From the NCBI GenBank assembly GCA_029856445.1, contig JAHQWY010000039.1, positions 1-17,176 of the forward strand: a stretch of 17,176 nt of DNA, written 5' to 3'. Below the pieces are notes generated by a model that had not been told where the DNA came from, searched no databases, and saw only the letters and a program-made list of their open reading frames with translations. Position numbers and translations under genes: made by a program. The number at the start of each line of letters is the position of its first letter. Within the stretch, counting starts at the first letter, position 1. Shown one piece after another: positions 6,822-13,642 of the stretch. The DNA comes from Promethearchaeia archaeon (GTDB lineage Archaea > Asgardarchaeota > Lokiarchaeia > Sigyniarchaeales > SOKP01).

Positions 6822-6938
6822 ATGATTTGGATAAACTGGTACCCAGAAAAGGTAAGAGTTAGAAGTCTAAAAAAAAATATGATCAAATTTATATTAAGTA
6901 AGAATGATAGAACATTAATCAAAAGTGAACCATACTAA
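6822..6938 (+). CDS. possible 38-residue ORF overlapping acyltransferase copy 2 (TAATG)
   Basis: An ATG at 6822 opens 38 codons (MIWINWYPEKVRVRSLKK at the N-terminus) ending in TAA at 6936-6938, whose last base is the first base of the acyltransferase ATG. The product would be basic, with an aromatic start, and has no family I recognise. Support: a well-placed TATA box about 30 bases upstream and the TAATG overlap typical of translational coupling. Against: it is short, and such an overlap can arise by chance in AT-rich DNA. It may be a leader peptide controlling the downstream gene, a small protein, or nothing. Confidence 0.3.
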   Translation: MIWINWYPEKVRVRSLKKNMIKFILSKNDRTLIKSEPY

Positions 6939-8173
6939 TGAATTCAGAATCAAAAAGACCACGGCTCCTTTTTCTTGATAATATAAAGATTTTATTTGCC
7001 ATTCTCGTGATTTTTACACATGTTAGGGTCACCTATGGCGGGGAAGGATGGTGGTATTATATGATTACGGACAACGAGTCTAACCCGGCTGATACTTTCA
7101 CCGAAATATTCTTTTCTATGATAGCAGGATTTGGAGGTATTTTCCAAGCCTCATTATTAGGATTATTCTTTTTGATGGGAAGTTATTTCACTCCAGGGAG
7201 TTATGATCGAAAGGGAGTATCATCCTTCTGGAAAGATAGATCAATACGTCTCGGTATTCCTGTTCTTTTATATGTTGTCCTAGTTAATCCTGTTATTTTT
7301 TATCTCCTGGCTGCACGGGGAATAAAACCATGGGATACTTACCCAAGAATGCAAGGATCATTTATAGATTATTACTTAAGTAATTTCCAATCTCTAGAAA
7401 ATTTTGTAGATTATATAACAGAATTTACGATTACTTGGTTTCTCGTTGTTCTATTAATTTTTAGTGTCATTTATACTATTTGGCGTCAGTTAACAAGAAT
7501 TAACTCGATACAGCAAATTATCCCAGAGGAATTACATATCCCAAAATATATTTATTTATTCCTTTTAGCTATTGGCTTAGGGTTCCTATCTTTTTTAGTT
7601 CGCATACCCTTTCCCTTAAACGATGTTCAGCTGGGATTACCATTTGCTTATATGATTCAATATTTTATTATGTTTAGTGTTGGTATCATCGCTTATAGGT
7701 ATGGTTGGTTCGAAAAGATGACTAGGCACCATGTAAAAATCTGGACCATTACAATTTTCGTTGCAGTTATGTTATTTTTTACATATTTCTTTGTTTTTGT
7801 AGGAATTGATTCAGATTATAGCGTATTTTTAGGAGGGCTCCATATCAATGCTCTTATTTTAGCGTTGGTAGATAATATCGCTTCTATGGGAATGATCTTT
7901 GTGTTAATTAAGATTTTTTACGCAAAATTCAATAAGCAAGGAAAACTCCTACAGAATTTAGCAGATAGTTCATTTTACATGTACTTAATTCATCCATTCG
8001 TCGTTATTCCTTTATCCCTTGGAATCAAATTTATATCTATTTCTCCCCTTATAAAACTAGCTATTGTATTTCCTTTATCAGTCATCATTTGCTATTTATT
8101 AAGTCATTACGTCCTCGAAAAAATACATTTTAAAAAACGTATAAGTGTTCAAAAGAATAGCATGAATATGTAG
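6938..8173 (+). CDS. acyltransferase 3 family membrane protein (copy 2)
   Basis: A 411-residue polytopic membrane protein with about ten hydrophobic segments, distantly related to the divergent copy on the other side of the shared upstream region. The N-terminal RPRLLFLDNIKILFAILV (residues 7-24) leading to FTHVRVTYG with His28 is the acyltransferase-3 signature, in the subgroup with L-D-N-x-K instead of L-R. The segments LLGLFFLMGSYFTPGSYDRKG (about 68-88, split) and DRSIRLGIPVLLYV follow the family pattern, and the C-terminus ends in SSFYMYLIHPFVVIP and a lysine-rich tail. It probably acylates a sugar or lipid headgroup from the cytoplasmic face. No Shine-Dalgarno precedes the ATG; the stop of the small ORF overlaps it. 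It converges with the nitroreductase gene 27 bases later. Confidence 0.85.
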   Translation: MNSESKRPRLLFLDNIKILFAILVIFTHVRVTYGGEGWWYYMITDNESNPADTFTEIFFSMIAGFGGIFQASLLGLFFLMGSYFTPGSYDRKGVSSFWKDRSIRLGIPVLLYVVLVNPVIFYLLAARGIKPWDTYPRMQGSFIDYYLSNFQSLENFVDYITEFTITWFLVVLLIFSVIYTIWRQLTRINSIQQIIPEELHIPKYIYLFLLAIGLGFLSFLVRIPFPLNDVQLGLPFAYMIQYFIMFSVGIIAYRYGWFEKMTRHHVKIWTITIFVAVMLFFTYFFVFVGIDSDYSVFLGGLHINALILALVDNIASMGMIFVLIKIFYAKFNKQGKLLQNLADSSFYMYLIHPFVVIPLSLGIKFISISPLIKLAIVFPLSVIICYLLSHYVLEKIHFKKRISVQKNSMNM

Positions 8174-8200
8174 GATGTTCTAAAAATAAGGGTATTAGTT

Positions 8201-9010
8201 TTAATCTAAACCTACTACGACTAATGGAGCTCGAGGAGGAGTGTGGTAATATTTAACTGCAGGATAACCAATTGTTAGTACCCCTTGAATTGGGCCTTCT
8301 AACCCAATAATTTTCATTATCTCTTTATTCATTCCTAGACCGTGAGCCATTCCTATCCAACAAGTCGCCAAACCAAGTGTATGTGCGGCAAGTTGACCAT
8401 AAGTAAGCACGATTCCAGCATCTTCTGCTGGCATCGAAGCATTTTCACTTACCGTATGAAATATTACTGCTGGAGCTTTATGAAAAATGGGATCCTTATC
8501 AATCTTTTCAAAGTAGTTCAATGCTGCTTCCGCAGAGGGAAATCCTATATAAGGGTATACTATTTTAATTGATTCTTTACTTAATTTTTTAATTATCTCT
8601 GGATCTGAAATAACTGAAAATTTCCATGCTCTACGATTATCAGCACTCGATGCATAACGCATAGCTTCAAAAACTTTTTTAAGCAATTCTGGGGATACTT
8701 TTTTAGGTTTATATTGACGCACCGATCTTTTAGCTTTTAATAATTGCATCAAATTTTCGTAAGATACATTTTCTTCATAGTTTTTTACACCCGGATAAGA
8801 TTCAACATCATCTTCCCAGTCTCCCTCCCATATTATCGCCTTCGCTTTACAAATGGCAACACATTTTCCACAAAAATTACAACGATTCATTTCATCAGGA
8901 AGACGGATTATTTTCCCGGATGAATCTTCAACAAAAAGACCTCTAACGCAATCCGTTATACATCTTTTACAAGCAGAGCATTTTTCATGATCTATTCCAA
9001 CTATAGACAT
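8201..9010 (-). CDS. nitroreductase family protein with N-terminal 2x[4Fe-4S] ferredoxin domain
   Basis: A 269-residue fusion. Residues 1-60 form a ferredoxin domain with two cluster motifs, Cys11/14/17/21 and Cys44/47/50/54. From about 88 onward comes an FMN-binding nitroreductase fold: AKRSVRQYKPKKV (93-105, with the R-S-V-R phosphate-binding element), YASSADNRRAWKFSVI (119-134, in place of the usual APSaxNxQPW), a Gly/Thr-rich GLATCWIGMAHGLG loop, and the end TIGYPAVKYY ... PLVVVGLD. Such fusions in anaerobes are thought to pass electrons from ferredoxin clusters to flavin and reduce an organic substrate. The natural substrate is unknown. There is no signal peptide, so it is cytoplasmic. 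A TATA box 26 bases ahead of the start indicates a leaderless, single-gene transcript. Confidence 0.92.
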   Translation of the reverse strand: MSIVGIDHEKCSACKRCITDCVRGLFVEDSSGKIIRLPDEMNRCNFCGKCVAICKAKAIIWEGDWEDDVESYPGVKNYEENVSYENLMQLLKAKRSVRQYKPKKVSPELLKKVFEAMRYASSADNRRAWKFSVISDPEIIKKLSKESIKIVYPYIGFPSAEAALNYFEKIDKDPIFHKAPAVIFHTVSENASMPAEDAGIVLTYGQLAAHTLGLATCWIGMAHGLGMNKEIMKIIGLEGPIQGVLTIGYPAVKYYHTPPRAPLVVVGLD

Positions 9011-9033
9011 AAGAATTAAGACATTATAAACGA

Positions 9034-9039
9034 TTTAAA
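9034..9039 (-). promoter_or_regulatory. putative TATA box (TTTAAA) for the ferredoxin-nitroreductase
   Basis: TTTAAA within GTTTAAATC on the minus strand is centred 26-27 bases before the start codon at 9010, so transcription would start at or next to the ATG. This is the clearest leaderless promoter in the window. Confidence 0.5.
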
Positions 9040-9166
9040 CTTTTTCTTAAGGATTTAAAGGAAATTAAAAATAGATATATAGAAAATATTTTTTAAATTG
9101 ATAGTTATTATTAGTTATTAGATATTTTTAATTTTAGAAAGAATCCTAAAAGAAAAGGTATAATAA

Positions 9167-9817
9167 ATGACTTTAATAAATAATATATCCACTGAGGAGT
9201 GGTCGGTTGAAAAATTACAGTCATTAACACGTGATCAATGTGTTGAGCTATTTAAAACATTATCTCCACCAGATTTTGAAGAGTTAAATGGTGAATATGC
9301 TGCTACATTATTAGGGGAGGATCGAGTGTGGGGAGAGTGGTACATGTACAAAACAGAGTTGGGTCATTGGTTAGGAAAAGCATATACACCTGTTCCTACC
9401 GAAAAAAGACCAGGATTTAGAGGGGAGGGTTACAATTTTTGGTTGATCGATGGGAAAAAAACCTACCACTCTCGATTCGCAACTCATATCAGTGTTTCAA
9501 TAATAGATGGAAAACCAGTATTTAGAATGCAATATGACGTTTTTAAAAGTTTTTACGGACAAGAAGGTATGGTAGACGAAATCCGGAAAATTAAAACCGG
9601 ATTATATTTATGTTTCGGAATGAGCCGACCAACTAGTTCACCCGGACCATTTTGTTTGTCAGGACCAAAAGAATCTTACAATAAGAATACTGAATGGTAT
9701 TTTGGGGATGAGGTGTCAAAACCTGTTAAAATTAAATTTTCATTTAAGGACTATCCCAATCCTGAGCATATTAATACAAAATGGTTCAGAGAATATTGGA
9801 AAGGTCATTTTGATTAA
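9167..9817 (+). CDS. conserved hypothetical protein (GEGYN/GLYL-type, beta-rich)
   Basis: A 216-residue soluble protein without signal peptide or membrane segments. It begins with a short helical part (WSVEKLQSL ... VELFKTL), followed by a mostly beta-rich body: LNGEYAATLLG (40-50), GHWLGKAYTPV (66-76), GEGYNFWLIDGK (86-97), a strand pair HSRFATHISVSIIDGKPVF (split, 101-119), RMQYDVFKSFYG, then IKTGLYLCFGMS (142-153) and PGPFCLSGPKE (159-169). From memory these patterns recur in uncharacterised bacterial proteins and are reminiscent of the GXWXG/DUF4334 type of lipocalin-like fold, but I cannot confirm that here. No catalytic residues stand out. It is followed 37 bases later by a zinc-ribbon protein on the same strand, but the products show no obvious link. 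Confidence 0.6.
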   Translation: MTLINNISTEEWSVEKLQSLTRDQCVELFKTLSPPDFEELNGEYAATLLGEDRVWGEWYMYKTELGHWLGKAYTPVPTEKRPGFRGEGYNFWLIDGKKTYHSRFATHISVSIIDGKPVFRMQYDVFKSFYGQEGMVDEIRKIKTGLYLCFGMSRPTSSPGPFCLSGPKESYNKNTEWYFGDEVSKPVKIKFSFKDYPNPEHINTKWFREYWKGHFD

Positions 9818-9854
9818 AATAATTAAAAATTGAATAATAAATAGTGAATTATTT

Positions 9855-10601
9855 ATGGTAAAATATAATCATTGTGAGAGATGTAAAAGTATATATAATA
9901 CTGAACCTTGGATCGGTGAGGTTCATGCTTATACCGGAGTTTGTCCTTCATGCATGGAAAAAGAACAACAAGAAGATATAAGCCAGCAAGAAATTGCAGA
10001 AGATTATATAGGGAACCAATTTGATTCAGAACAAGTCGAAGTAATTAATGAGGTTCATGAAAGCACTCAATCTTCACCAATAGAATTTGAAAAAAATCTA
10101 CTTTCAGGATTAGAACAGAAAGCTGATGAAGTTTTTTCTAGTGGTGCTTCGGTTGAGGTTTTCATTAAAGATATTAAAGATGCACTTGTAGAGAAAGCGA
10201 GAGAAAGGATTGAAGAGACATTTCAAAGTTTTGATGTTGGGAAAATTGATGCCCAAAAAGTTGTAGATTATGTTGAAAATATGTGTAATTATGTAAGTGA
10301 CTATAAAGACTATATGGATTGCGTAGTTTTAAAACTACAGGAGAAACCTAATATGAAGGTTAAAACAGCTATAGAGAAAGTCTTTAAAGAAACAATAAGC
10401 AATATATCGAAAAATGTCGCAAAGGATACCCTCCTTAATAAGAAAACAACTTTAAAAACTGTATTTGAGGAAGCTGTGGAATGCTACAACATATATTCAG
10501 ATACTGAGGATGTTATGGAACTCACGAGAAAAATGGTTTTACATCCATTTAAAACAATCCAAAATAAACTTTCAACTCTTCCCTTCTACACTCCAAGTTA
10601 A
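9855..10601 (+). CDS. hypothetical protein with N-terminal zinc-ribbon-like CxxC pair and helical body
   Basis: A 248-residue soluble protein of no family I recognise. The first 33 residues carry two CxxC knuckles (Cys7/Cys10 and Cys30/Cys33, 19 residues apart), a probable zinc ribbon. An acidic low-complexity stretch follows (about 35-75, rich in Glu and Gln), then a mainly alpha-helical region to the end with heptad-like runs (FIKDIKDALVEKARERIEE, about 103-121; VVDYVENMCNYVSDY, about 136-150). The two halves of the helical region, each built around VEKAR/TAIEK-like helices, may be internal repeats but the match is weak. The architecture, a metal-binding head on a helical rod, suits a protein-interaction or nucleic-acid-binding adaptor; this is a guess. 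The gene probably shares a transcript with the preceding one. Confidence 0.6.
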   Translation: MVKYNHCERCKSIYNTEPWIGEVHAYTGVCPSCMEKEQQEDISQQEIAEDYIGNQFDSEQVEVINEVHESTQSSPIEFEKNLLSGLEQKADEVFSSGASVEVFIKDIKDALVEKARERIEETFQSFDVGKIDAQKVVDYVENMCNYVSDYKDYMDCVVLKLQEKPNMKVKTAIEKVFKETISNISKNVAKDTLLNKKTTLKTVFEEAVECYNIYSDTEDVMELTRKMVLHPFKTIQNKLSTLPFYTPS

Positions 10602-10636
10602 CTATGATCGTATATATCCCTAGATCTTTATATTAA

Positions 10637-11899
10637 TCATTCTTTAAAAAAAGGAGATATAGTTATATTTTTAAAATTTAAAATTGCTAAAGAAATAGCT
10701 AATAAACCTGTTAAAATAGACCATCTTAAATATACTAAAATAATTAAAGGCAATTCATTAAATAACGGAAATGCTCGTAAGAAGACTTGAGTATCTTTTG
10801 AAGTAAAAATAATTCCTACTATGGCAAGGAAACCTATAATGATTAAATAGTTCTTTTTAACAAATTGGTTCCATGATCGCTCCTGTTGTATGAATGGTAC
10901 GAATAAAATTAAAATAAAAGGTAATAAAACCTGTAATAATCCATAACCACGAAATATATCAAGAAAGAGAAATGTAATACAAAAAAGGGAAAATTTCCAC
11001 TCAATTGAAATTCGTTTGTTTATGGTTATTCCCAATGTTATTATGATTGTTAAAAATAACATTAGATATCTAATAATAATTAAAAAATATTTATTAGAAA
11101 ATTGAAAGTCTGAAATAAACAATGCCCTAATCGATTTCTCATCGATATTTCCAGTAAATCCTTTCAAAAAATCGGAAATTAATTCTGGATATATGAAAAA
11201 AAGAAAATTTTCAAATATAATTATGGACACAACAAGTAAGAGTCTAAGAGTGTTATCTCTCTTAAAGAAATTTGAAATTCTAATGTCATGAAATAGATAA
11301 ATAATGAAGAGAAATATTAATTGAGGAACCATACCTAAAGCAAAAACAAAAAAAAAATAATTTAGTGTAAAAGAAAAGATAGTTTTCTCCTTTTCTTCCT
11401 TCCTATAATACATTTCTTTCCATATTATACTTAGAAATATCAAACTTACAAGAAGTTTAGTTTGAAGAGTTCTATATTGGTCAAAAATAATCCACCCATT
11501 AGATACTAATAAAAGAAAGCTTAATCTGGACCATTTATTTTTCAAATTCAACGAGATTAGTATTCGGTTAAAAATTAAAATCAGCAAAATAGAAAGAATA
11601 AAATTAAATGTCAGAAAAATATAGGCAGCAGTTGTTAGATTAAAAAAACCTAAAAATGAGAAGAAACCTGCAAAGCTAGGTAAATAATAATAACCCCAAC
11701 CTTCAATATCAATATTATAAAGCTCCTGGGGGTTGTTAAGGATCTTTTTGAATGCTTCATGAAATATATGGAAGTCTACATGATATATTTTAAATTTATA
11801 CCAAATTAAAAATAATAACATCCAAAATGTTAAACATAAAGTTGATATAATAAGATGAATTTTGCTTTTAAAAAAGGTAAAAATCCTTTCACATCTCAT
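10637..11899 (-). CDS. GT87-like (DUF2029) polytopic membrane glycosyltransferase
   Basis: A 420-residue integral membrane protein with about ten to eleven hydrophobic segments. After the first helix (LIISTLCLTFWMLLFLIWY, 16-34) comes a loop with VDFHIFHEAF (41-50), PQELYNI (57-63) and GYYYLPSFAGFFSFLGFF (69-86). This order of D-F, L-Y and Y-x-P-x-F is the hallmark of GT-C glycosyltransferases of the GT87/DUF2029 group, which use polyprenyl-phosphate sugars on the outer side of the membrane; Asp42 is the candidate catalytic Asp. The loop NGWIIFDQYRTLQTKL also fits the family. The gene is a lone minus-strand unit and has a TATA box at leaderless spacing. Sugar and acceptor are unknown. Another GT-C family cannot be excluded. 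Confidence 0.65.
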   Translation of the reverse strand: MRCERIFTFFKSKIHLIISTLCLTFWMLLFLIWYKFKIYHVDFHIFHEAFKKILNNPQELYNIDIEGWGYYYLPSFAGFFSFLGFFNLTTAAYIFLTFNFILSILLILIFNRILISLNLKNKWSRLSFLLLVSNGWIIFDQYRTLQTKLLVSLIFLSIIWKEMYYRKEEKEKTIFSFTLNYFFFVFALGMVPQLIFLFIIYLFHDIRISNFFKRDNTLRLLLVVSIIIFENFLFFIYPELISDFLKGFTGNIDEKSIRALFISDFQFSNKYFLIIIRYLMLFLTIIITLGITINKRISIEWKFSLFCITFLFLDIFRGYGLLQVLLPFILILFVPFIQQERSWNQFVKKNYLIIIGFLAIVGIIFTSKDTQVFLRAFPLFNELPLIILVYLRWSILTGLLAISLAILNFKNITISPFFKE

Positions 11900-11924
11900 A
11901 GGTAATTATAATTTATTGTTTCAA

Positions 11925-11930
11925 TTTAAA
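11925..11930 (-). promoter_or_regulatory. putative TATA box (TTTAAA) for the GT87-like gene
   Basis: TTTAAA centred about 28 bases ahead of the start codon at 11899 on the minus strand, again consistent with a leaderless transcript. Confidence 0.4.
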
Positions 11931-11998
11931 ATCGAATTTAAAATTTATAATAAGGTTCTGAGATTATATATATTAGGTAGGGTATAAATATAATTTAA

Positions 11999-12106
11999 CA
12001 TTTCCTTCAAGTTCATCCGGATTTGTTTTTGGTTAAAGTTCAAGATTTAGGTTCTCGAGGAAAAACAATTAAAAATATATTAAATGAAGGTTTAACAAAA
12101 AAATAA
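11999..12106 (+). pseudogene. short open stretch, possible 3' remnant of a lost gene
   Basis: An open frame of 35 codons without an ATG at its head follows a TAA at 11996-11998 and ends in TAA TAG at 12104-12109. Its translation (VHPDLFLVKVQDLG and then SRGKTIKNILNEG) reads like ordinary protein sequence, more so than the rest of this 242-base gap, but I recognise no family. It could be the tail of a degraded gene or chance. Apart from this stretch and a TATA box at 11925, nothing is visible between 11900 and 12141. Confidence 0.2.
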
Positions 12107-12141
12107 TAGTAAAGTTAAAACTACACAAAATATCTCGAGAT

Positions 12142-12618
12142 ATGGCTATTTTAGAAATTGGGATTAACTTAGGCATGAATAGACTAGTTGAGATCCAATA
12201 TTATTCGTCTAGCGATAATGTCTTAGATTCTAAAATACGTGCCAAATTTTTAAGTGGGATAGAAGATTTTATTAGTGAAGTATTTGGCGATGAGATTAAT
12301 GTAATATCACTTTCAAGTTTTGAAATTATCTGTTATCAAGAAATAGTTCAAAAACCAGATAAAGAATTAAATAATCCTCAACCTTTATTAATATTTTCTA
12401 TTATTGAAAAAGGAACAAACCATACCTTTGTAGAACAGCACTTAAGGGAAATTATCTCTTGTTTTCTCAAAAAATATGATCTGGATGATATTTTAACCAG
12501 AAGCCCAAAATTCTTTAAAAATTTTGGGTCTGATATTAATAACATCCTCGGTGATCTAAGATTTAGTACAGAGGATCGAATTAGAACAGTCTTCAGAGAT
12601 CGCACTTATCAATTTTGA
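12142..12618 (+). CDS. small longin/roadblock-like domain protein
   Basis: A 158-residue soluble protein. Element order by eye: strands ILEIGINL and RLVEIQYYS (3-22), a helix FLSGIEDFISEVFGDE (36-51), strands INVISLSSFEIICYQEIV (52-69) and PLLIFSIIEKG (81-91), then a helix FVEQHLREIISCFLKKYD (96-113). This strand-strand-helix-strand-strand-helix plan parallels the C-terminal domain of the membrane protein encoded at 14444-16654, where FSAITSFVKEM and IFGALFIKGTQ occupy the same places. Longin and roadblock-like domains of this plan are expanded in Asgard archaea and often act with small GTPases. The C-terminal 45 residues, after the fold, are a separate helical tail. No Shine-Dalgarno or strong TATA box is visible before the ATG. 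The fold call is from pattern only. Confidence 0.5.
   Translation: MAILEIGINLGMNRLVEIQYYSSSDNVLDSKIRAKFLSGIEDFISEVFGDEINVISLSSFEIICYQEIVQKPDKELNNPQPLLIFSIIEKGTNHTFVEQHLREIISCFLKKYDLDDILTRSPKFFKNFGSDINNILGDLRFSTEDRIRTVFRDRTYQF
12504..12528. repeat. 9-bp perfect inverted repeat inside the longin-like gene
   Basis: CCCAAAATT (12504-12512) and its exact reverse complement AATTTTGGG (12520-12528) flank a seven-base loop. The repeat lies inside coding sequence, where the codons read PKFFKNFG. It could form an mRNA hairpin or simply reflect local AT-rich codon choice. Confidence 0.6.
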
Positions 12619-12705
12619 CTATATCTAAAGACTTTTTTCAAAATATTCTAATTTAATTATACATGATTCTAATCATAATCTAAATAACTAACTTAGTGAA
12701 ACAAT

Positions 12706-13566
12706 TTGAGGATTGATTTTCATTGTCATCTTTTCCAACCGATAGATACAAAAAGAATGCAAGAAGCTGGTGCAATTATTTTTCAGGAATATGGATTTTA
12801 TGAAAGAATGGTAAATAATCTACAAAATGTAAAGTCTATCGATACTTCTAATATAATGGAAAAAGCTATCTTCCATTTTAGGAACTCGAAGATTGATAAA
12901 GTTGTATTATTACCCGTAAATATGAAGGAGAATCAAGATGTGAAAAAATGGGTTGAGTTTGCTCCAGAGATTTTTATCCCTTTTTATAACCCTCCTGAAA
13001 AATCTGATAACACTATTGATGTTAAAGAAGAAATAAAAAGAGCAATTACTGAGGAAGGATTTAAAGGATTTAAAATAATGCTCACCTTTAGGAAAAAAAG
13101 GTTGAATGATCAATTAATTTATCCCGTATTAGAGGCTGCTCAAAAGTTTAAAGTTCCAATTGTTATGCACTGTGGTTATCCTCCTCCGGGAACTAGAAGA
13201 AATGTATTAACTTACTCAAATCCAATTTATATTGATGAATTTGCTGGTTCATTCCCAAAAGCCAATATTGTAATCACACACATGGGATATCCTTTCACTG
13301 ACATCGCTATTGCATTAGCAGCTCAATATCCGAATATCTATTTAGATTTGAGTAACTTAGCGTATATGATGCCATCTCGCTTAAAAGAGTTACTAATTCG
13401 AGCAAATGAAGTCATAGGTGTGCATAAAATCCTATATGGTTCAGATGCTAATAATCCTGAAATGATAGAAATAGCTGTGAATTATTTTGAGAATATTGAT
13501 TTTTTAAATGATAAAGAGATTGAAAAAATTTTAGGTTTAAATGCTGCTAAATTATTAAATCTATGA
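12706..13566 (+). CDS. metal-dependent amidohydrolase (amidohydrolase 2 / PF04909 type), TTG start
   Basis: A 286-residue TIM-barrel hydrolase. The start is TTG at 12706: an in-frame TGA at 12697 blocks anything further upstream, and the next Met (residue 18) would remove the metal-binding His6-x-His8 of RIDFHCH. Other metal or catalytic residues are visible in order: Lys123 in GFKGFKIML, His155 in VMHCGYPPPG, His192 in VITHMGYPFTD and Asp247 in ILYGSDANNPE. This matches the amidohydrolase-2 family, which includes ACMSD-like and resorcylate-type decarboxylases as well as true hydrolases, so the reaction is open. Length is normal for a compact member. It is followed by a cyclase-family gene 76 bases later on the same strand; the pair may act on related aromatic or amide substrates, but this is inference. 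Confidence 0.88.
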   Translation: MRIDFHCHLFQPIDTKRMQEAGAIIFQEYGFYERMVNNLQNVKSIDTSNIMEKAIFHFRNSKIDKVVLLPVNMKENQDVKKWVEFAPEIFIPFYNPPEKSDNTIDVKEEIKRAITEEGFKGFKIMLTFRKKRLNDQLIYPVLEAAQKFKVPIVMHCGYPPPGTRRNVLTYSNPIYIDEFAGSFPKANIVITHMGYPFTDIAIALAAQYPNIYLDLSNLAYMMPSRLKELLIRANEVIGVHKILYGSDANNPEMIEIAVNYFENIDFLNDKEIEKILGLNAAKLLNL

Positions 13567-13611
13567 ATTAAACTGAAATTTTTTTCACTAAAAAATAGAA
13601 ATTTATCTAAA

Positions 13612-13617
13612 TTTAAA
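13612..13617 (+). promoter_or_regulatory. putative TATA box (TTTAAA) for the cyclase-family gene
   Basis: TTTAAA centred about 28 bases before the ATG at 13643; spacing fits a leaderless transcript, so the gene probably has its own promoter despite the close upstream gene. The ATG at 13636 is out of frame and leads to a stop after 13 codons. Confidence 0.45.
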
Positions 13618-13642
13618 TTAGATGATATCATAAAAATGTATT

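Noticed and set aside
6720..6937. Divergent region considered as a riboswitch or structured RNA
   Set aside because: A/T-rich with no strong paired elements that I could find; the promoter boxes and small ORF explain it adequately.
12504..12528. Inverted repeat considered as a transcription terminator
   Set aside because: It lies about 90 bases inside the coding region, lacks a following T-run, and the protein reads on through it.
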